Assembly: GCA_965208275.1 (NCBI GenBank)
Contig: OZ242331.1
Coordinates: 310,001-374,000, forward strand
Source: Bin5 sp022827195
Lineage (GTDB): Bacteria > Chloroflexota > Anaerolineae > Caldilineales > Caldilineaceae
Length of the DNA stretch: 64,000 nt
Direction of reading: 5' to 3'
Every line of letters begins with the position of its first letter. The first letter of the stretch is position 1. The position numbers and the translations under genes were made by a program. Of this stretch, positions 44,178-52,842 are shown one piece after another. Under the pieces are notes generated by a model, which searched no databases, had not been told where the DNA came from, and saw nothing but the letters and a program-made list of their open reading frames with translations.

Positions 44178-44328
44178 TATCCTGTCACGAAAAGCACGCA
44201 GCTGTCGCTGTTTTGCGCATTTTCGGCACTCAAAACGACATCCTTTGCGCGTTTACACGACAAAAACTACAGGGAACCGACAGCGGCCGTATCCTGCTAC
44301 GAAAGTCCATGTCCATATCCTGTCACGA
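44178..44328. repeat. Dispersed 13-mer TATCCTGTCACGA, three copies
   Basis: TATCCTGTCACGA at 44178-44190 and 44316-44328, and TATCCTGCTACGA at 44290-44302, all in the same direction. Possible protein-binding iterons or relics. Confidence 0.55.
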
Positions 44329-44379
44329 GAAGACCGAAAAATTTTTCAAAGTTAGACCAAACAGGCCAAAACAAGCAAT

Positions 44380-44412
44380 TCGATACCCTATCGATACCCT
44401 GTCGATACCCGA
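44380..44412. repeat. 11-bp tandem repeat, three units
   Basis: TCGATACCCTA, TCGATACCCTG and TCGATACCCGA in direct series. Confidence 0.75.
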
Positions 44413-44920
44413 TTTCCCAGAAATTCGCAGCCACTTTACGACACAATACGACGCTCTTGGGTCAACTCTGGACAGAATCGGCCCCATTCTTGCCCACATC
44501 CGCGGCTTCACCGACAAGGAGACTGACGCCGCCATCGACTTCGACCCTCACTTCGGCACGCGCAACCGCGATGACGCGCAACGAAGTCGCCAACTTTCCC
44601 AAAAGGCCGGATGCCTCCATCCCTGCTACCGTCCCATCCGCGGCCGGAGCCCGCGTTCAGCAACGGATGAAACAGGAGGGCATCTGCCGGTACTGTGATG
44701 GCGCCCATGCGATGCTCGCCCGCCGCGCCCGACGACCCAGCCCAGCGCCGGCGCGAAAACGCTTTCTGACATTCCTTTCCCCTGATCTGGGATGCACCCT
44801 TTCGTTCCTTACGCATGGAATCGACCAGGCGGCACGTTTCTTCCGGCAATGCCGCTTGACTGCCGGCTTCATAAGCTGACATCGTGCTCACAAGGGGGAA
44901 CTGGGCCATTTCGGAGGCCG

Positions 44921-44948
44921 TTGACACGAGCGATGCCGGGTGTATAAT
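44921..44948 (+). promoter_or_regulatory. Consensus sigma-70-type promoter
   Basis: TTGACA (44921-44926), 16-bp spacer, TATAAT (44943-44948), about 60 bp before the isomerase start at 45010. Confidence 0.85.
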
Positions 44949-45009
44949 GCCCACTGCACAGGCCCTGAGGGTCCGGCCGTACCAACCACTGCCTGCGAGG
45001 GAGACAGCC

Positions 45010-45972
45010 ATGAAACTGGGAGCCATCTCGACTGTTTTTGTGGACCAGCCACTGCGGGAAGCGGCGCGACGCATGCACGAAATGGGCCTGGACGCGATCG
45101 AGATCGGGACCGGCGGCTTCTTCCCCAAGAACCATTGCGATCCGGCCCAGCTGCTGGCGGACCAGGCGGCACTGGAGACCTTTCAGGCCACACTGGCCGA
45201 ATACGGACTTGAGATCAGCGCCTTTGCCATTCACGGCGAACCGCTCCACCCCGATCCGGCCATCGCCGGCCCCTACCGCAAGGAGCTGCGCGACACCTAT
45301 GCACTGGCGGCGAAGGTGGGCGTGACGCGCCTCACGCTGCTCTCGGGTCTGCCCGAGGCGGTTCCCGGCGATCGTGAGCCGAACTGGATCCTCTATCCCT
45401 ACCCGCCGCGGCTGATGGAGATGTACAAATGGCAGTGGGACGAGCGGCTGATTCCCTACTGGAGAGAGGAGGCCATCGCGGCCGACGACCACGGCGTACG
45501 GCTGTGTATGGAGATGCACGCCGGGAGCATGGTTTTCCGGACCGATCAGGTCCTGCGTATGCGGGACGAGGTCGGTCCGGTCATCGGCTGCAACCTGGAC
45601 CCGTCCCACCTGATCTGGCAGGGGATGGAGCTGCCGGAGGTGATTCGGGCGCTCGGGGACGCAATCTATCATGTGCACGCCAAGGACAGCCGGCTGGACC
45701 CGCACAACGTGCGCGTCAACGGCTTTCTTGACCCCTACTCGTTCCAGGACAAGGAGCGGCGCAGCTGGATATTCCGCACGGTTGGCTACGGGAACGGCGA
45801 GGATTTCTGGCGCGAATTTGTCAGCGCCCTGCAGCTGGCGGGCTATGACGACGTGCTCTCGATTGAGCATGAGGACCCGCTGATCGACCCCGAGGAGGGC
45901 TTCGAGCTCGCGGTGAAGGTGTTGCAGAACGTTCTGATCCGCAAGCCGGCCTCCCGGCTCTGGTATGAGTAA
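45010..45972 (+). CDS. Sugar phosphate isomerase/epimerase-like TIM barrel
   Basis: 320 residues from ATG 45010 (MKLGAISTVFVDQPLREA) behind GAGGGAGA. An upstream frame extension overlaps the promoter and is rejected. Metal-site candidates: Glu in LCMEMHAGSMV, Asp and His in CNLDPSHLIWQG, His in YHVHAKDSRLD and Glu in LSIEHEDPLID. It resembles the barrel at 42369. Followed 18 bp later by a second, different barrel. Confidence 0.9.
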   Translation: MKLGAISTVFVDQPLREAARRMHEMGLDAIEIGTGGFFPKNHCDPAQLLADQAALETFQATLAEYGLEISAFAIHGEPLHPDPAIAGPYRKELRDTYALAAKVGVTRLTLLSGLPEAVPGDREPNWILYPYPPRLMEMYKWQWDERLIPYWREEAIAADDHGVRLCMEMHAGSMVFRTDQVLRMRDEVGPVIGCNLDPSHLIWQGMELPEVIRALGDAIYHVHAKDSRLDPHNVRVNGFLDPYSFQDKERRSWIFRTVGYGNGEDFWREFVSALQLAGYDDVLSIEHEDPLIDPEEGFELAVKVLQNVLIRKPASRLWYE

Positions 45973-45990
45973 CAGAGGCGCGGCCCGGCG

Positions 45991-46836
45991 ATGAAACTCG
46001 GCCTCAACCTCTGGATTTGGGATGCTCCGTTTCGCACCGACAGGCACCTGGCGCTGATTCCGCTGGTCAGGGCGCTGGGGGGCGAGGTGGTCGAATTCGC
46101 GCTTGAAGATGACTCAGTCGTCGACGAGCAGCTCTTGAGAAGGACGCTGGCGAACGAGGAGCTGGCGTGTACCGTCGTCGGCCTGTTCGGACCGGACCGG
46201 GACCTTTCAGAGGACTCTGCCGCGGCGCGGCAAAACGGGTTGGCCTACGCCCGGCGCTGCATCGACGTGTGTGCGGGCGTGGGGGCGACGCTGTTTTCCG
46301 GCGCGGTTGCTGGTTGCGGCGGCAAGAATCTTCTCTCGTCCGATGCGCGCCGCGGCCGCATCGAACGCGCGGCCGAAAGTCTGCGCGAGCTGGGAGATTA
46401 CGCGGCGCAGGCCGGGGTCGGCGTTGCGGTCGAGATCCTCAATCGTTACGAGAACAATCTGCTGACAACGGCGGCGCACGGGCGCGAGCTGATCGACCTC
46501 ACCGACCATCCCGCGGTCGGCATTCATCTCGACTCGTTTCACATGGGTCTTGAAGAGACGGACCTGGGCGGGGCGATCCGCCTGGCCGGGGACAGACTGG
46601 TCCACTTCCATGGGAACGAGAGCCACCGCGGCACGCCTGGAACCGGTGTTGTGCCGTGGGGCCAGGTTGCTGACGGACTGCAGGCGACAGGCTACGACGG
46701 CTATGTCATTATCGAGTCTTTCAACCATCTGAGCTGGATCGGTCCGCTGGCGCACTTCTGGCGTCCGCTGACTGAGTCGCCGGAATCCCTGGGACGGGAC
46801 GGGCTGGCCTTTCTGAAGCGGGCTCTGCAGCGCTAA
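45991..46836 (+). CDS. D-tagatose/D-psicose 3-epimerase-like protein
   Basis: 281 residues. The ketose 3-epimerase signature is clear: metal ligands Glu148 (VEILNRYENN), Asp181 (HLDSFHMGLEE), His207 (HFHGNESHRGTPGTG) and Glu242 (VIIESFN). The R-G-T-P-G-T-G stretch is shared with characterised D-tagatose/D-psicose epimerases. These interconvert ketohexoses at C3 with a divalent metal. Exact sugar unproven. Start ATG 45991, 18 bp after the previous stop; cotranscribed from the promoter at 44921. Confidence 0.88.
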   Translation: MKLGLNLWIWDAPFRTDRHLALIPLVRALGGEVVEFALEDDSVVDEQLLRRTLANEELACTVVGLFGPDRDLSEDSAAARQNGLAYARRCIDVCAGVGATLFSGAVAGCGGKNLLSSDARRGRIERAAESLRELGDYAAQAGVGVAVEILNRYENNLLTTAAHGRELIDLTDHPAVGIHLDSFHMGLEETDLGGAIRLAGDRLVHFHGNESHRGTPGTGVVPWGQVADGLQATGYDGYVIIESFNHLSWIGPLAHFWRPLTESPESLGRDGLAFLKRALQR

Positions 46837-46905
46837 GCGGCTGGAACAGAGGCAAATGCCGGGAAGAGCGGCCAATCGCTGCGGCCGCTGGCAAAGGGGG
46901 ACGGG

Positions 46906-47781
46906 GTGAGCAATCAAGATCTTGCCGAATTGGGCATCGTGGACACGCACGTGCACTTCTGGCAGCTGGAGCTGCTGCGGCGCGCGTGGCAACCGCCGCC
47001 GGTCATCTTCCGCACCTTCGGGCCGCCGGACCTGATCGACGATGCGGCCGCGGTCGGCGTAAAGAACTGTGTACTGGTCGAGGCCGGGACGACGGCCGAG
47101 GACAACCGGGCGCTGGCCGATTTTGCGGCGTCGTCGGAGTTCGTCGCCGGGATGATCTCCTATGCCAACCTGGAGAGCCCGACACTGGAGCAGGAGCTGG
47201 ACGCCCTGTCAGACTCTCCGAAGTTCAGGGGCGTGCGAATGCGATGTGAAGGGGATCCGGACACGGAGATTCTGACCCGACCCGGCGTGATCGAAGGCAT
47301 GCGCAAAGTCGCGCAGCGGGGCCTGGTGCTGGATCTCCTGGTGGTTACCGATCACTTGAAGGCGGTCCCGGAGGTCTACGAGCGTGTGCCTGACCTGAAA
47401 GCGATTATCGATCACATCGGCAAGCCGGATTTGCGGCGCGGCAGCGATTTCGCGGCGTGGCGCGACCTCATGCGCGCGGTGGCCGAGGACACCGACGCCT
47501 ACTGCAAAATGTCTATCGGGCCGCGCGCCGCCGATATGGAGGAGATCTACGTCAGCCAGGGTCAGGGCTGGGAGCTCGAACAGTTGCGGCCGCCGCTACA
47601 GTTCCTGCTGGAGCAGTTCGGGCCGCAGCGGATGGCGTGGGGAAGCGACTGGCCGCTGGTGCTTCTGCAGTCGGACTACGGCGGCGGTCTGCAGGCGGTG
47701 CGCGATGCCTTGGGGCCTCTCGACGCCGACGACGAAATGCGCCTCTTCCGGGGGACGGCTATGCAGTTCTATTCGCTGTAG
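46906..47781 (+). CDS. Amidohydrolase family protein (lactonase-like)
   Basis: 291 residues from GTG 46906 after a G-rich ribosome site. Metal motif in IVDTHVHFWQLELL near residue 11, IDHIGKPDLR near residue 168, and MAWGSDWPLVLLQSD near the end. The spacing and the H-F-W and G-K-P signatures match the amidohydrolase-2 branch that includes L-fuconolactonases. A sugar-lactone hydrolase beside two isomerases makes sense, but is inferred. Confidence 0.88.
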   Translation: MSNQDLAELGIVDTHVHFWQLELLRRAWQPPPVIFRTFGPPDLIDDAAAVGVKNCVLVEAGTTAEDNRALADFAASSEFVAGMISYANLESPTLEQELDALSDSPKFRGVRMRCEGDPDTEILTRPGVIEGMRKVAQRGLVLDLLVVTDHLKAVPEVYERVPDLKAIIDHIGKPDLRRGSDFAAWRDLMRAVAEDTDAYCKMSIGPRAADMEEIYVSQGQGWELEQLRPPLQFLLEQFGPQRMAWGSDWPLVLLQSDYGGGLQAVRDALGPLDADDEMRLFRGTAMQFYSL

Positions 47782-48106
47782 GGGCCGGCACGGGCACCGC
47801 TTTGGCCTGATGTTCGGCGGAGAGATTTGCCGCTTCCCCGTGGCATGTTTCGATGATGACGGTCAATTTAGTCCTACAGGCGCCAACAAGGAGAGACTCT
47901 GAATCAAGGTAATCTGCGGCTGATTTGGCTGAATTGAGTCGTCGCGGCAACTTATGTATAATCCGATAGTCGCCGCCCTGACGGGCGGGCCCCCGGTGCA
48001 ATCAACACTCTTTACGCTGGAAAGGAGGTGGGAGGGATCTGATCCGACGCTGAGCCTATCCTCAGATAGTTCTTGTCGCAGTCCAATCATCCAAAGGAGA
48101 CGAAAA
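47782..48106 (+). other. Intergenic region with promoter and leader
   Basis: 325 bp without a gene. It holds the promoter at 47934-47962 and a leader of about 135 nt that contains a second purine-rich site (GGAAAGGAGGTGG) at about 48020, not followed by a useful start. The AAAGGAGA used by the binding-protein gene lies at about 48092. Confidence 0.55.
47934..47962 (+). promoter_or_regulatory. Near-consensus sigma-70-type promoter
   Basis: TTGAGT (47934-47939), 17-bp spacer, TATAAT (47957-47962), upstream of the binding-protein gene at 48107. Confidence 0.75.
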
Positions 48107-49432
48107 GTGAGTGCAAAGAGAGCGTTGTTTGTCTGGAGTTTGATCGCCGCGCTTGTGCTGGTTTTGGCGGCCTGCGCTCCCGCCCCTGCAGCCGACACCG
48201 GCGCCGACGCGCCGATGGAGGGGGACGGAGAGGCGGACGTTGTCGAGATCAACTGGGTCGAGTGGTGGGACGGCGAATATTCCAAAGAGTCGCTGGACGG
48301 CCTGATCGCCCTGTTCGAGGAGAAGAATCCCGGCATCAAAGTCACGCGCACGCCGCTGGGCTGGGACTCGATGTATGACGCGATCGTGACCAGCGCGCAG
48401 GCCGAGACGGGTGACTACGACGTCTTGGGCATGGAACCGTGCTGCTGGATGAGCGCGCTGGTCAAGCTGGACGCGCTTGAGCCGCTGAGCTCCTATATTG
48501 ACGGCTCGGAAGGCTTCCGCGAGGGCCTGGTCAGCCCCCTGGCGATTACGGAGTGGGCCGGCGACGAATACAGCATCTGTTGGTATCTGATGCCCTATAC
48601 CTACGCCTACGATCAAGATGTCTTTGAAGAGGCCGGCCTCGACCCGCCCACGAACTGGGATGAGATGGTGGAGGTGACCCAGGCGCTCAACGAGGGAGAC
48701 GTCGTCGAGTTTGGTTTGGGCGCCGGTCTGAACGCCAGCTTCTACACGATGTACTACCACTGGGGCGCGCGCCTTGCGCAGCTGGGCGGCGATCTCTATG
48801 ACGACAACAACTGCGCGATCTTCAACTCTGCCGAGGGCGTGCAGGCGATGGAGGACTGGAAAGAGCTGTACGTCAACAATATGCTGGTGGACGGCGCAAT
48901 CGGCATGGGCCAGAATGACCTGCACGATCTGATGACGGCCCAGCGTGTGGCGGCCTACTTCACAGGGCCGTGGGTTGGGTCGGCTGTGACGCTGAACCGG
49001 GCCGACGCGCGCATCGCGTTTGCACCTGCCTGGACCGACGCCGAGACCGGCTATGGCGGCTACCAGTGGGCGTGCAGCGGGCTGGCGATATCCTCCAACT
49101 CCGAGCATAAGGAAGAGGCCTGGAAGTTCATCGAATTCCTGTTGAGCGATGAGGGCTCCATCTACATGTCCGAGCAGACCAGCGTAACCTACGCCACCAA
49201 GGCGAACTTCGCCCGCTTCGGTGAGATGGACAATCCGATCCTGAAAGAGGTCCCGCCGATGCTGAGCCAGGATCCGGAGCACAATCTCTTCTTTGCGCCC
49301 ACGGCTGATTTCAGCGTGCACGACGAGTGGGTGGCGGCCTTCCAGGAAGTACTGGACGGAGAGCGCGAGGCGCAGGACGCCCTGGATGCCATGGTCGAAC
49401 TGTGGAACCAGGACCTGCCCCAGTGCCAGTAA
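48107..49432 (+). CDS. Family 1 extracellular solute-binding lipoprotein
   Basis: 441 residues from GTG 48107 (reads MSAKRALFVWSLIAALVL), chosen because AAAGGAGA precedes it and a proper Sec lipoprotein signal follows, with lipobox LAAC ending at Cys23. The longer upstream frame runs through the leader. Mature part: EINWVEWWDGEYSKE, then GWDSMYDAIVTSAQAETGDYDV typical of family-1 sugar-binding proteins. Leads an operon with permeases at 49543 and 50504 and an amidohydrolase. Confidence 0.93.
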   Translation: MSAKRALFVWSLIAALVLVLAACAPAPAADTGADAPMEGDGEADVVEINWVEWWDGEYSKESLDGLIALFEEKNPGIKVTRTPLGWDSMYDAIVTSAQAETGDYDVLGMEPCCWMSALVKLDALEPLSSYIDGSEGFREGLVSPLAITEWAGDEYSICWYLMPYTYAYDQDVFEEAGLDPPTNWDEMVEVTQALNEGDVVEFGLGAGLNASFYTMYYHWGARLAQLGGDLYDDNNCAIFNSAEGVQAMEDWKELYVNNMLVDGAIGMGQNDLHDLMTAQRVAAYFTGPWVGSAVTLNRADARIAFAPAWTDAETGYGGYQWACSGLAISSNSEHKEEAWKFIEFLLSDEGSIYMSEQTSVTYATKANFARFGEMDNPILKEVPPMLSQDPEHNLFFAPTADFSVHDEWVAAFQEVLDGEREAQDALDAMVELWNQDLPQCQ

Positions 49433-49454
49433 TCTAAGTTGAAGCGCGATAGCA

Positions 49455-49487
49455 GAGGAGCGGGGAGACAGGTATTCCTCGCTCCTC
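49455..49487 (+). promoter_or_regulatory. Intercistronic hairpin, attenuator-like
   Basis: GAGGAGCG (49455-49462) pairs with CGCTCCTC (49480-49487), and the stem continues inward with one mismatch. It lies 22 nt after the binding-protein stop. A run of T occurs about 13 nt further on, so partial termination is conceivable. Confidence 0.55.
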
Positions 49488-49542
49488 GCCTCCCATCCTC
49501 TTTTTCTTCAAGCACATCCGAATCCCGCCGTTGGAGAGTGAC

Positions 49543-50511
49543 ATGACCGAGGCTCGATCAAGTCCGTCGCTTGCCGTGCAGAACCATGATAACAAGGGAC
49601 AATCGCCGCAGCCGGCGAGACGTCGCTGGATGTGGCCCCGGCAGGCGACCGGCTATGTGATGATCGCGCCGGCCATTATCTTTCTGCTGATGGTGATTAT
49701 CTACCCCCTTTTCGAGGTGTTACGCCTGAGTTTCTACGAGTTTACCGGTCTGCGCGACCAGCAGTCTTCCTTCGTCGGGCTGAAGAACTTCTTCACACTG
49801 ATGGACGACCGCATCTACTGGATCAGTATGAAGAATACGATGATCTTTGTGCTGGCCACGGTCGTTCTTCATGCCCTGATCGGTCTCCTGTTTGCGCTGG
49901 CGCTGCACCAGGACTGGCCGAGCAACCGTCTGCGCAACCTGGTGCGGGGGCTGCTGATTCTGCCCTGGCTCTTCTCGATGGCCGCGGCGGGCTTGGTGTG
50001 GGCCCTTCTCCTGAACGCGCTGGGGCCGATCAACTACCTGCTCGTCTCGGCGGGGATCCTGGAACGGGCGATGGACTTTCTCGGCGATAAGGATACCGCG
50101 CTCTGGGGTCTGATCGTGATCAACGTGTGGAAGTCGTACCCGTTCTACATGATCATGCTGCTTGGCGGCCTGCAGACCATCCCGCCCGACCTGTATGCGG
50201 CCGCCAAGGTGGATGGCGCGGACCGCTGGCAACGGTTCGCCTTCGTGACGCTGCCGATGATGCGTTCGATCCTGGTGGCGACGACGGCCATCGACTTTAT
50301 CACAACATTTGGCGTTTTTGATCTGGTGAGGACGCTGACCAACGGCGGGCCGGCGCGGTCAACGATTACGCTGGGCTACTACACGTGGCTGGTCGGCTTT
50401 CGCGATGTCGACTTCGGCTACGGGGCCGCGATCAGCGTCTCGATGCTGATCATCATGAGCGTTGCCATGTTCTTCTATCTTCGCCTGGCCCGGGAGGCTG
50501 TCTATGGCTAG
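49543..50511 (+). CDS. Sugar ABC transporter permease, MalF type
   Basis: 322 residues from ATG 49543 (MTEARSSPSLAV) after GGAGAG. A 35-residue polar tail precedes the first helix (GYVMIAPAIIFLLMVIIYPL). EAA loop YAAAKVDGADRWQRFAFVTL near residue 225. Its end overlaps the next permease by 8 bp. Confidence 0.93.
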   Translation: MTEARSSPSLAVQNHDNKGQSPQPARRRWMWPRQATGYVMIAPAIIFLLMVIIYPLFEVLRLSFYEFTGLRDQQSSFVGLKNFFTLMDDRIYWISMKNTMIFVLATVVLHALIGLLFALALHQDWPSNRLRNLVRGLLILPWLFSMAAAGLVWALLLNALGPINYLLVSAGILERAMDFLGDKDTALWGLIVINVWKSYPFYMIMLLGGLQTIPPDLYAAAKVDGADRWQRFAFVTLPMMRSILVATTAIDFITTFGVFDLVRTLTNGGPARSTITLGYYTWLVGFRDVDFGYGAAISVSMLIIMSVAMFFYLRLAREAVYG

Positions 50512-51376
50512 CGCACTGGGCGATTTCGGCCGGAGACTGGGTGTGCAGCGCTACCTGTCGCTGTACGGGCTGCTCTCTGGCTTACTGATGGTCGCCGGCG
50601 TGATCGCAGTCCTCTTCCCGATCGCGTGGATGGTATTCGCCTCGATGCGGCCCCTGGCCGAGACCTTTGGCAGCCCGCCGGCCTGGATTCCAAGAGAAAT
50701 AACCGGCGACGCCTACGCCAAGATATTCTCCGATCCCCGCCAGCTGCGCTACCAGCTCAACACCTACATCATCTCCTTTTCAACCGCGATCCTGAGTGTT
50801 GGCCTGGGTGCGCTGGCTGCCTACGGTTTTTCCCGATTCAGGATATGGGGCGCCGAATTCATTCTTCTCACCATCATGGCGCTGCAGATGCTGCCCGGCG
50901 TCTCGATCATCATCCCATTCTACAACCTGGCGCGCAGCGCCGGCGTCTGGAACACCTACCTCGGCATGATCATGGCCGACACGGTCTTCGCCCTTGCCAT
51001 TTCGATCTGGCTGCTGAAGAGCTATATCGACAGCATCCCCACAGACCTGGAAGAGGCGGCGACCGTCGACGGCTGCAACCGGCTTCAGGCGCTGTACAAA
51101 ATCGTTCTGCCTCTGCTCGCGCCCGGGCTGGTGGGGACAGGCACCTTCGCTTTCCTTTACGCCTGGAACGACTTTGTCTTTGCGACCATCCTGCGTAACG
51201 GACACGAACTGATGCCGATGACGGTCGCGATCGGCAACTTCTTCACCCAGGCCAACCGGGATTGGAACGCGATCATGGCGCTGAACACGATGGCCACGCT
51301 GCCGCTGATCGCGATATTTGTCTTCCTGCAACGGTGGGTAATTGAAGGTATGACAGCGGGCGCGCTCAAAGAGTAG
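50504..51376 (+). CDS. Carbohydrate ABC transporter permease, MalG type
   Basis: 290 residues from ATG 50504 (MASALGDFGRRLG), overlapping the previous gene by 8 bp, with GGGAGG as ribosome site inside it. EAA loop EEAATVDGCNRLQALYKIVL near residue 187, C-terminus GMTAGALKE. Upstream in-frame codons belong to the neighbour's shadow. Confidence 0.92.
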   Translation: MASALGDFGRRLGVQRYLSLYGLLSGLLMVAGVIAVLFPIAWMVFASMRPLAETFGSPPAWIPREITGDAYAKIFSDPRQLRYQLNTYIISFSTAILSVGLGALAAYGFSRFRIWGAEFILLTIMALQMLPGVSIIIPFYNLARSAGVWNTYLGMIMADTVFALAISIWLLKSYIDSIPTDLEEAATVDGCNRLQALYKIVLPLLAPGLVGTGTFAFLYAWNDFVFATILRNGHELMPMTVAIGNFFTQANRDWNAIMALNTMATLPLIAIFVFLQRWVIEGMTAGALKE

Positions 51377-51402
51377 GCGGCCGCCCTGCGGAGGAGGTAT
51401 TC

Positions 51403-52677
51403 ATGCCGGATCAACAACACACTTTGCTGAAGGCCAGGCGTCTGATCGACGGAACCGGCGCGCCGGCTCAGGAGGATGTTGCCGTCCTGATCGCCGACGG
51501 GGTCATCCGCGAGGTCGGGCATCGCGACGAGATTGTCGCGCCGCCCCACGCTGAAACGATCGACCTTGGCGAGCGCACCCTCATGCCCGGGATCGTGGAC
51601 GCGCATGTGCACTTTTTCGGCCATGGGACCGACAGGCCGTTCGGCGGGCTTCCGGGCGATACCCGGGTCTATCGCGCGCTGAGGGTCGCGGGTGAGGCCA
51701 AAAGGATGCTCGAAGCCGGCATCACCGCGGCGCGCTGTTTGGGCTCGGACCACATCGGACCCTCGCTGCGGGATGCGATCAACGACGGGCACGTGCCCGG
51801 CCCGCGCATGGTCGCGGCAGGGAACTTCATCTCTTCGACCGCGGGCACCTTTGACCATCTCAGCGTACCGCTCGACTTCGTCAAGACCGACGATCTGCTG
51901 GCCGACGGGGTCGATGGCGTCCGTGACATGGTGCGGCGGCGCATCCGCCAGGGCGCCGACGTGATCAAGGTCGGTCTCTCCCGCTCGGGCGTGATCGGGG
52001 ACAACTACCAGGCCTGGGGCGAGGACCCGCACGACCAGATCGCCTCCTACAGCTTGGAAGAGATGCAGGCCTTGGCGCAGGAGGCGCACCGCAACAAGCT
52101 CAAGGTCAGCGCACACTGTATCGGCGATGACGCGGTCCGCCTGGCGCTGCAGACCGACGTCGACACCATCGAGCACGGCTACGGCATCAACGATGAGACG
52201 CGCCGGATGCTGGTGGACAGGAACGTGCTGGTCGTGAGTACGATCTGCCAGTTATATTACCACGTGCAGGGCGCGGAAAGGTTCGACTACCCCGAATGGG
52301 CCCGCAAGCTCTTCGATCGCCACATAGAAGCGATGCAGGCTGACTTCGAGAAGGGCCTGGCCGCGGGCGTCCGCTATGCACTGGGCACCGATCTGATCGG
52401 CACGCCCACGCATCCGCAGGAGTTGGCGGCGAAGGAGTTCGAAATGGCGGTGGCGTGGGGCATGGACCCGATGCAGGCGATCGTAGCCGGCACGCGGATC
52501 AGCGCCGAGGCGATGAGCATGGACCACGTGATCGGGACTGTCGAGCCGGGCAAATGGGCCGATCTTATCGCGTTCAGCGGCGATCCGTTAAAGGACATCA
52601 CCGTTCTGCAGCGCGTCGAGTTTGTGATGCAGGGCGGCGAGACCGTGGTTGACAGGCGCAGCACTGGCCTCCAGTAG
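51403..52677 (+). CDS. Amidohydrolase family protein (imidazolonepropionase/prolidase-like)
   Basis: 424 residues. N-terminal urease-type beta-sandwich segment, then metal motif His68-x-His70 in MPGIVDAHVHFFGHG. Metal His candidates near residues 237 (SAHCIGDD) and 258 (IEHGYG), and the catalytic Asp near 329 (ALGTDLIGTP). The segment DVIKVGLSRSG stands where relatives have a bridging Lys. The family cleaves cyclic amides or dipeptides. Cytosolic. Follows the permease by 26 bp behind GGAGGT, so it is probably cotranscribed with the importer. Confidence 0.9.
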   Translation: MPDQQHTLLKARRLIDGTGAPAQEDVAVLIADGVIREVGHRDEIVAPPHAETIDLGERTLMPGIVDAHVHFFGHGTDRPFGGLPGDTRVYRALRVAGEAKRMLEAGITAARCLGSDHIGPSLRDAINDGHVPGPRMVAAGNFISSTAGTFDHLSVPLDFVKTDDLLADGVDGVRDMVRRRIRQGADVIKVGLSRSGVIGDNYQAWGEDPHDQIASYSLEEMQALAQEAHRNKLKVSAHCIGDDAVRLALQTDVDTIEHGYGINDETRRMLVDRNVLVVSTICQLYYHVQGAERFDYPEWARKLFDRHIEAMQADFEKGLAAGVRYALGTDLIGTPTHPQELAAKEFEMAVAWGMDPMQAIVAGTRISAEAMSMDHVIGTVEPGKWADLIAFSGDPLKDITVLQRVEFVMQGGETVVDRRSTGLQ

Positions 52678-52693
52678 GGCGCGGCGCGGCTGT

Positions 52694-52721
52694 GCCCTGA
52701 CATTCGAGGAAGTCTCAGGGC
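52694..52721 (+). terminator. Hairpin after the amidohydrolase gene
   Basis: GCCCTGA (52694-52700) and TCAGGGC (52715-52721) form a perfect 7-bp stem, 16 nt after the stop codon. An A-run, not a U-run, follows. Confidence 0.4.
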
Positions 52722-52842
52722 AGGCAAAAAGGGGGTGATCGGCCAACAAGAGATTCGGGCGCAGAACTGTTTGATGCTAGCGGCGTACGTCTGAGGCGAG
52801 AAGGATGCCTCAACAGAATCTGGCAAGGCCAAGGAGGCAAAG

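Larger units (their letters stand above)
43824..44880. other. Gene-poor, repeat-rich stretch of about 1 kb
   Basis: No recognisable gene. Long frames are open on both strands, including one of 274 codons on the plus strand from 43874, but none has known motifs or a ribosome site. Short repeats of three kinds occur (see separate entries). Base composition is more AT-rich around 44190-44460 than in neighbouring genes, which could mark foreign or decayed DNA. Confidence 0.5.

Noticed and set aside
43874..44698. 274-codon open frame in the repeat-rich island
   Set aside because: It runs through tandem repeats, has no ribosome site and no known domain. Kept only as part of the gene-poor region.
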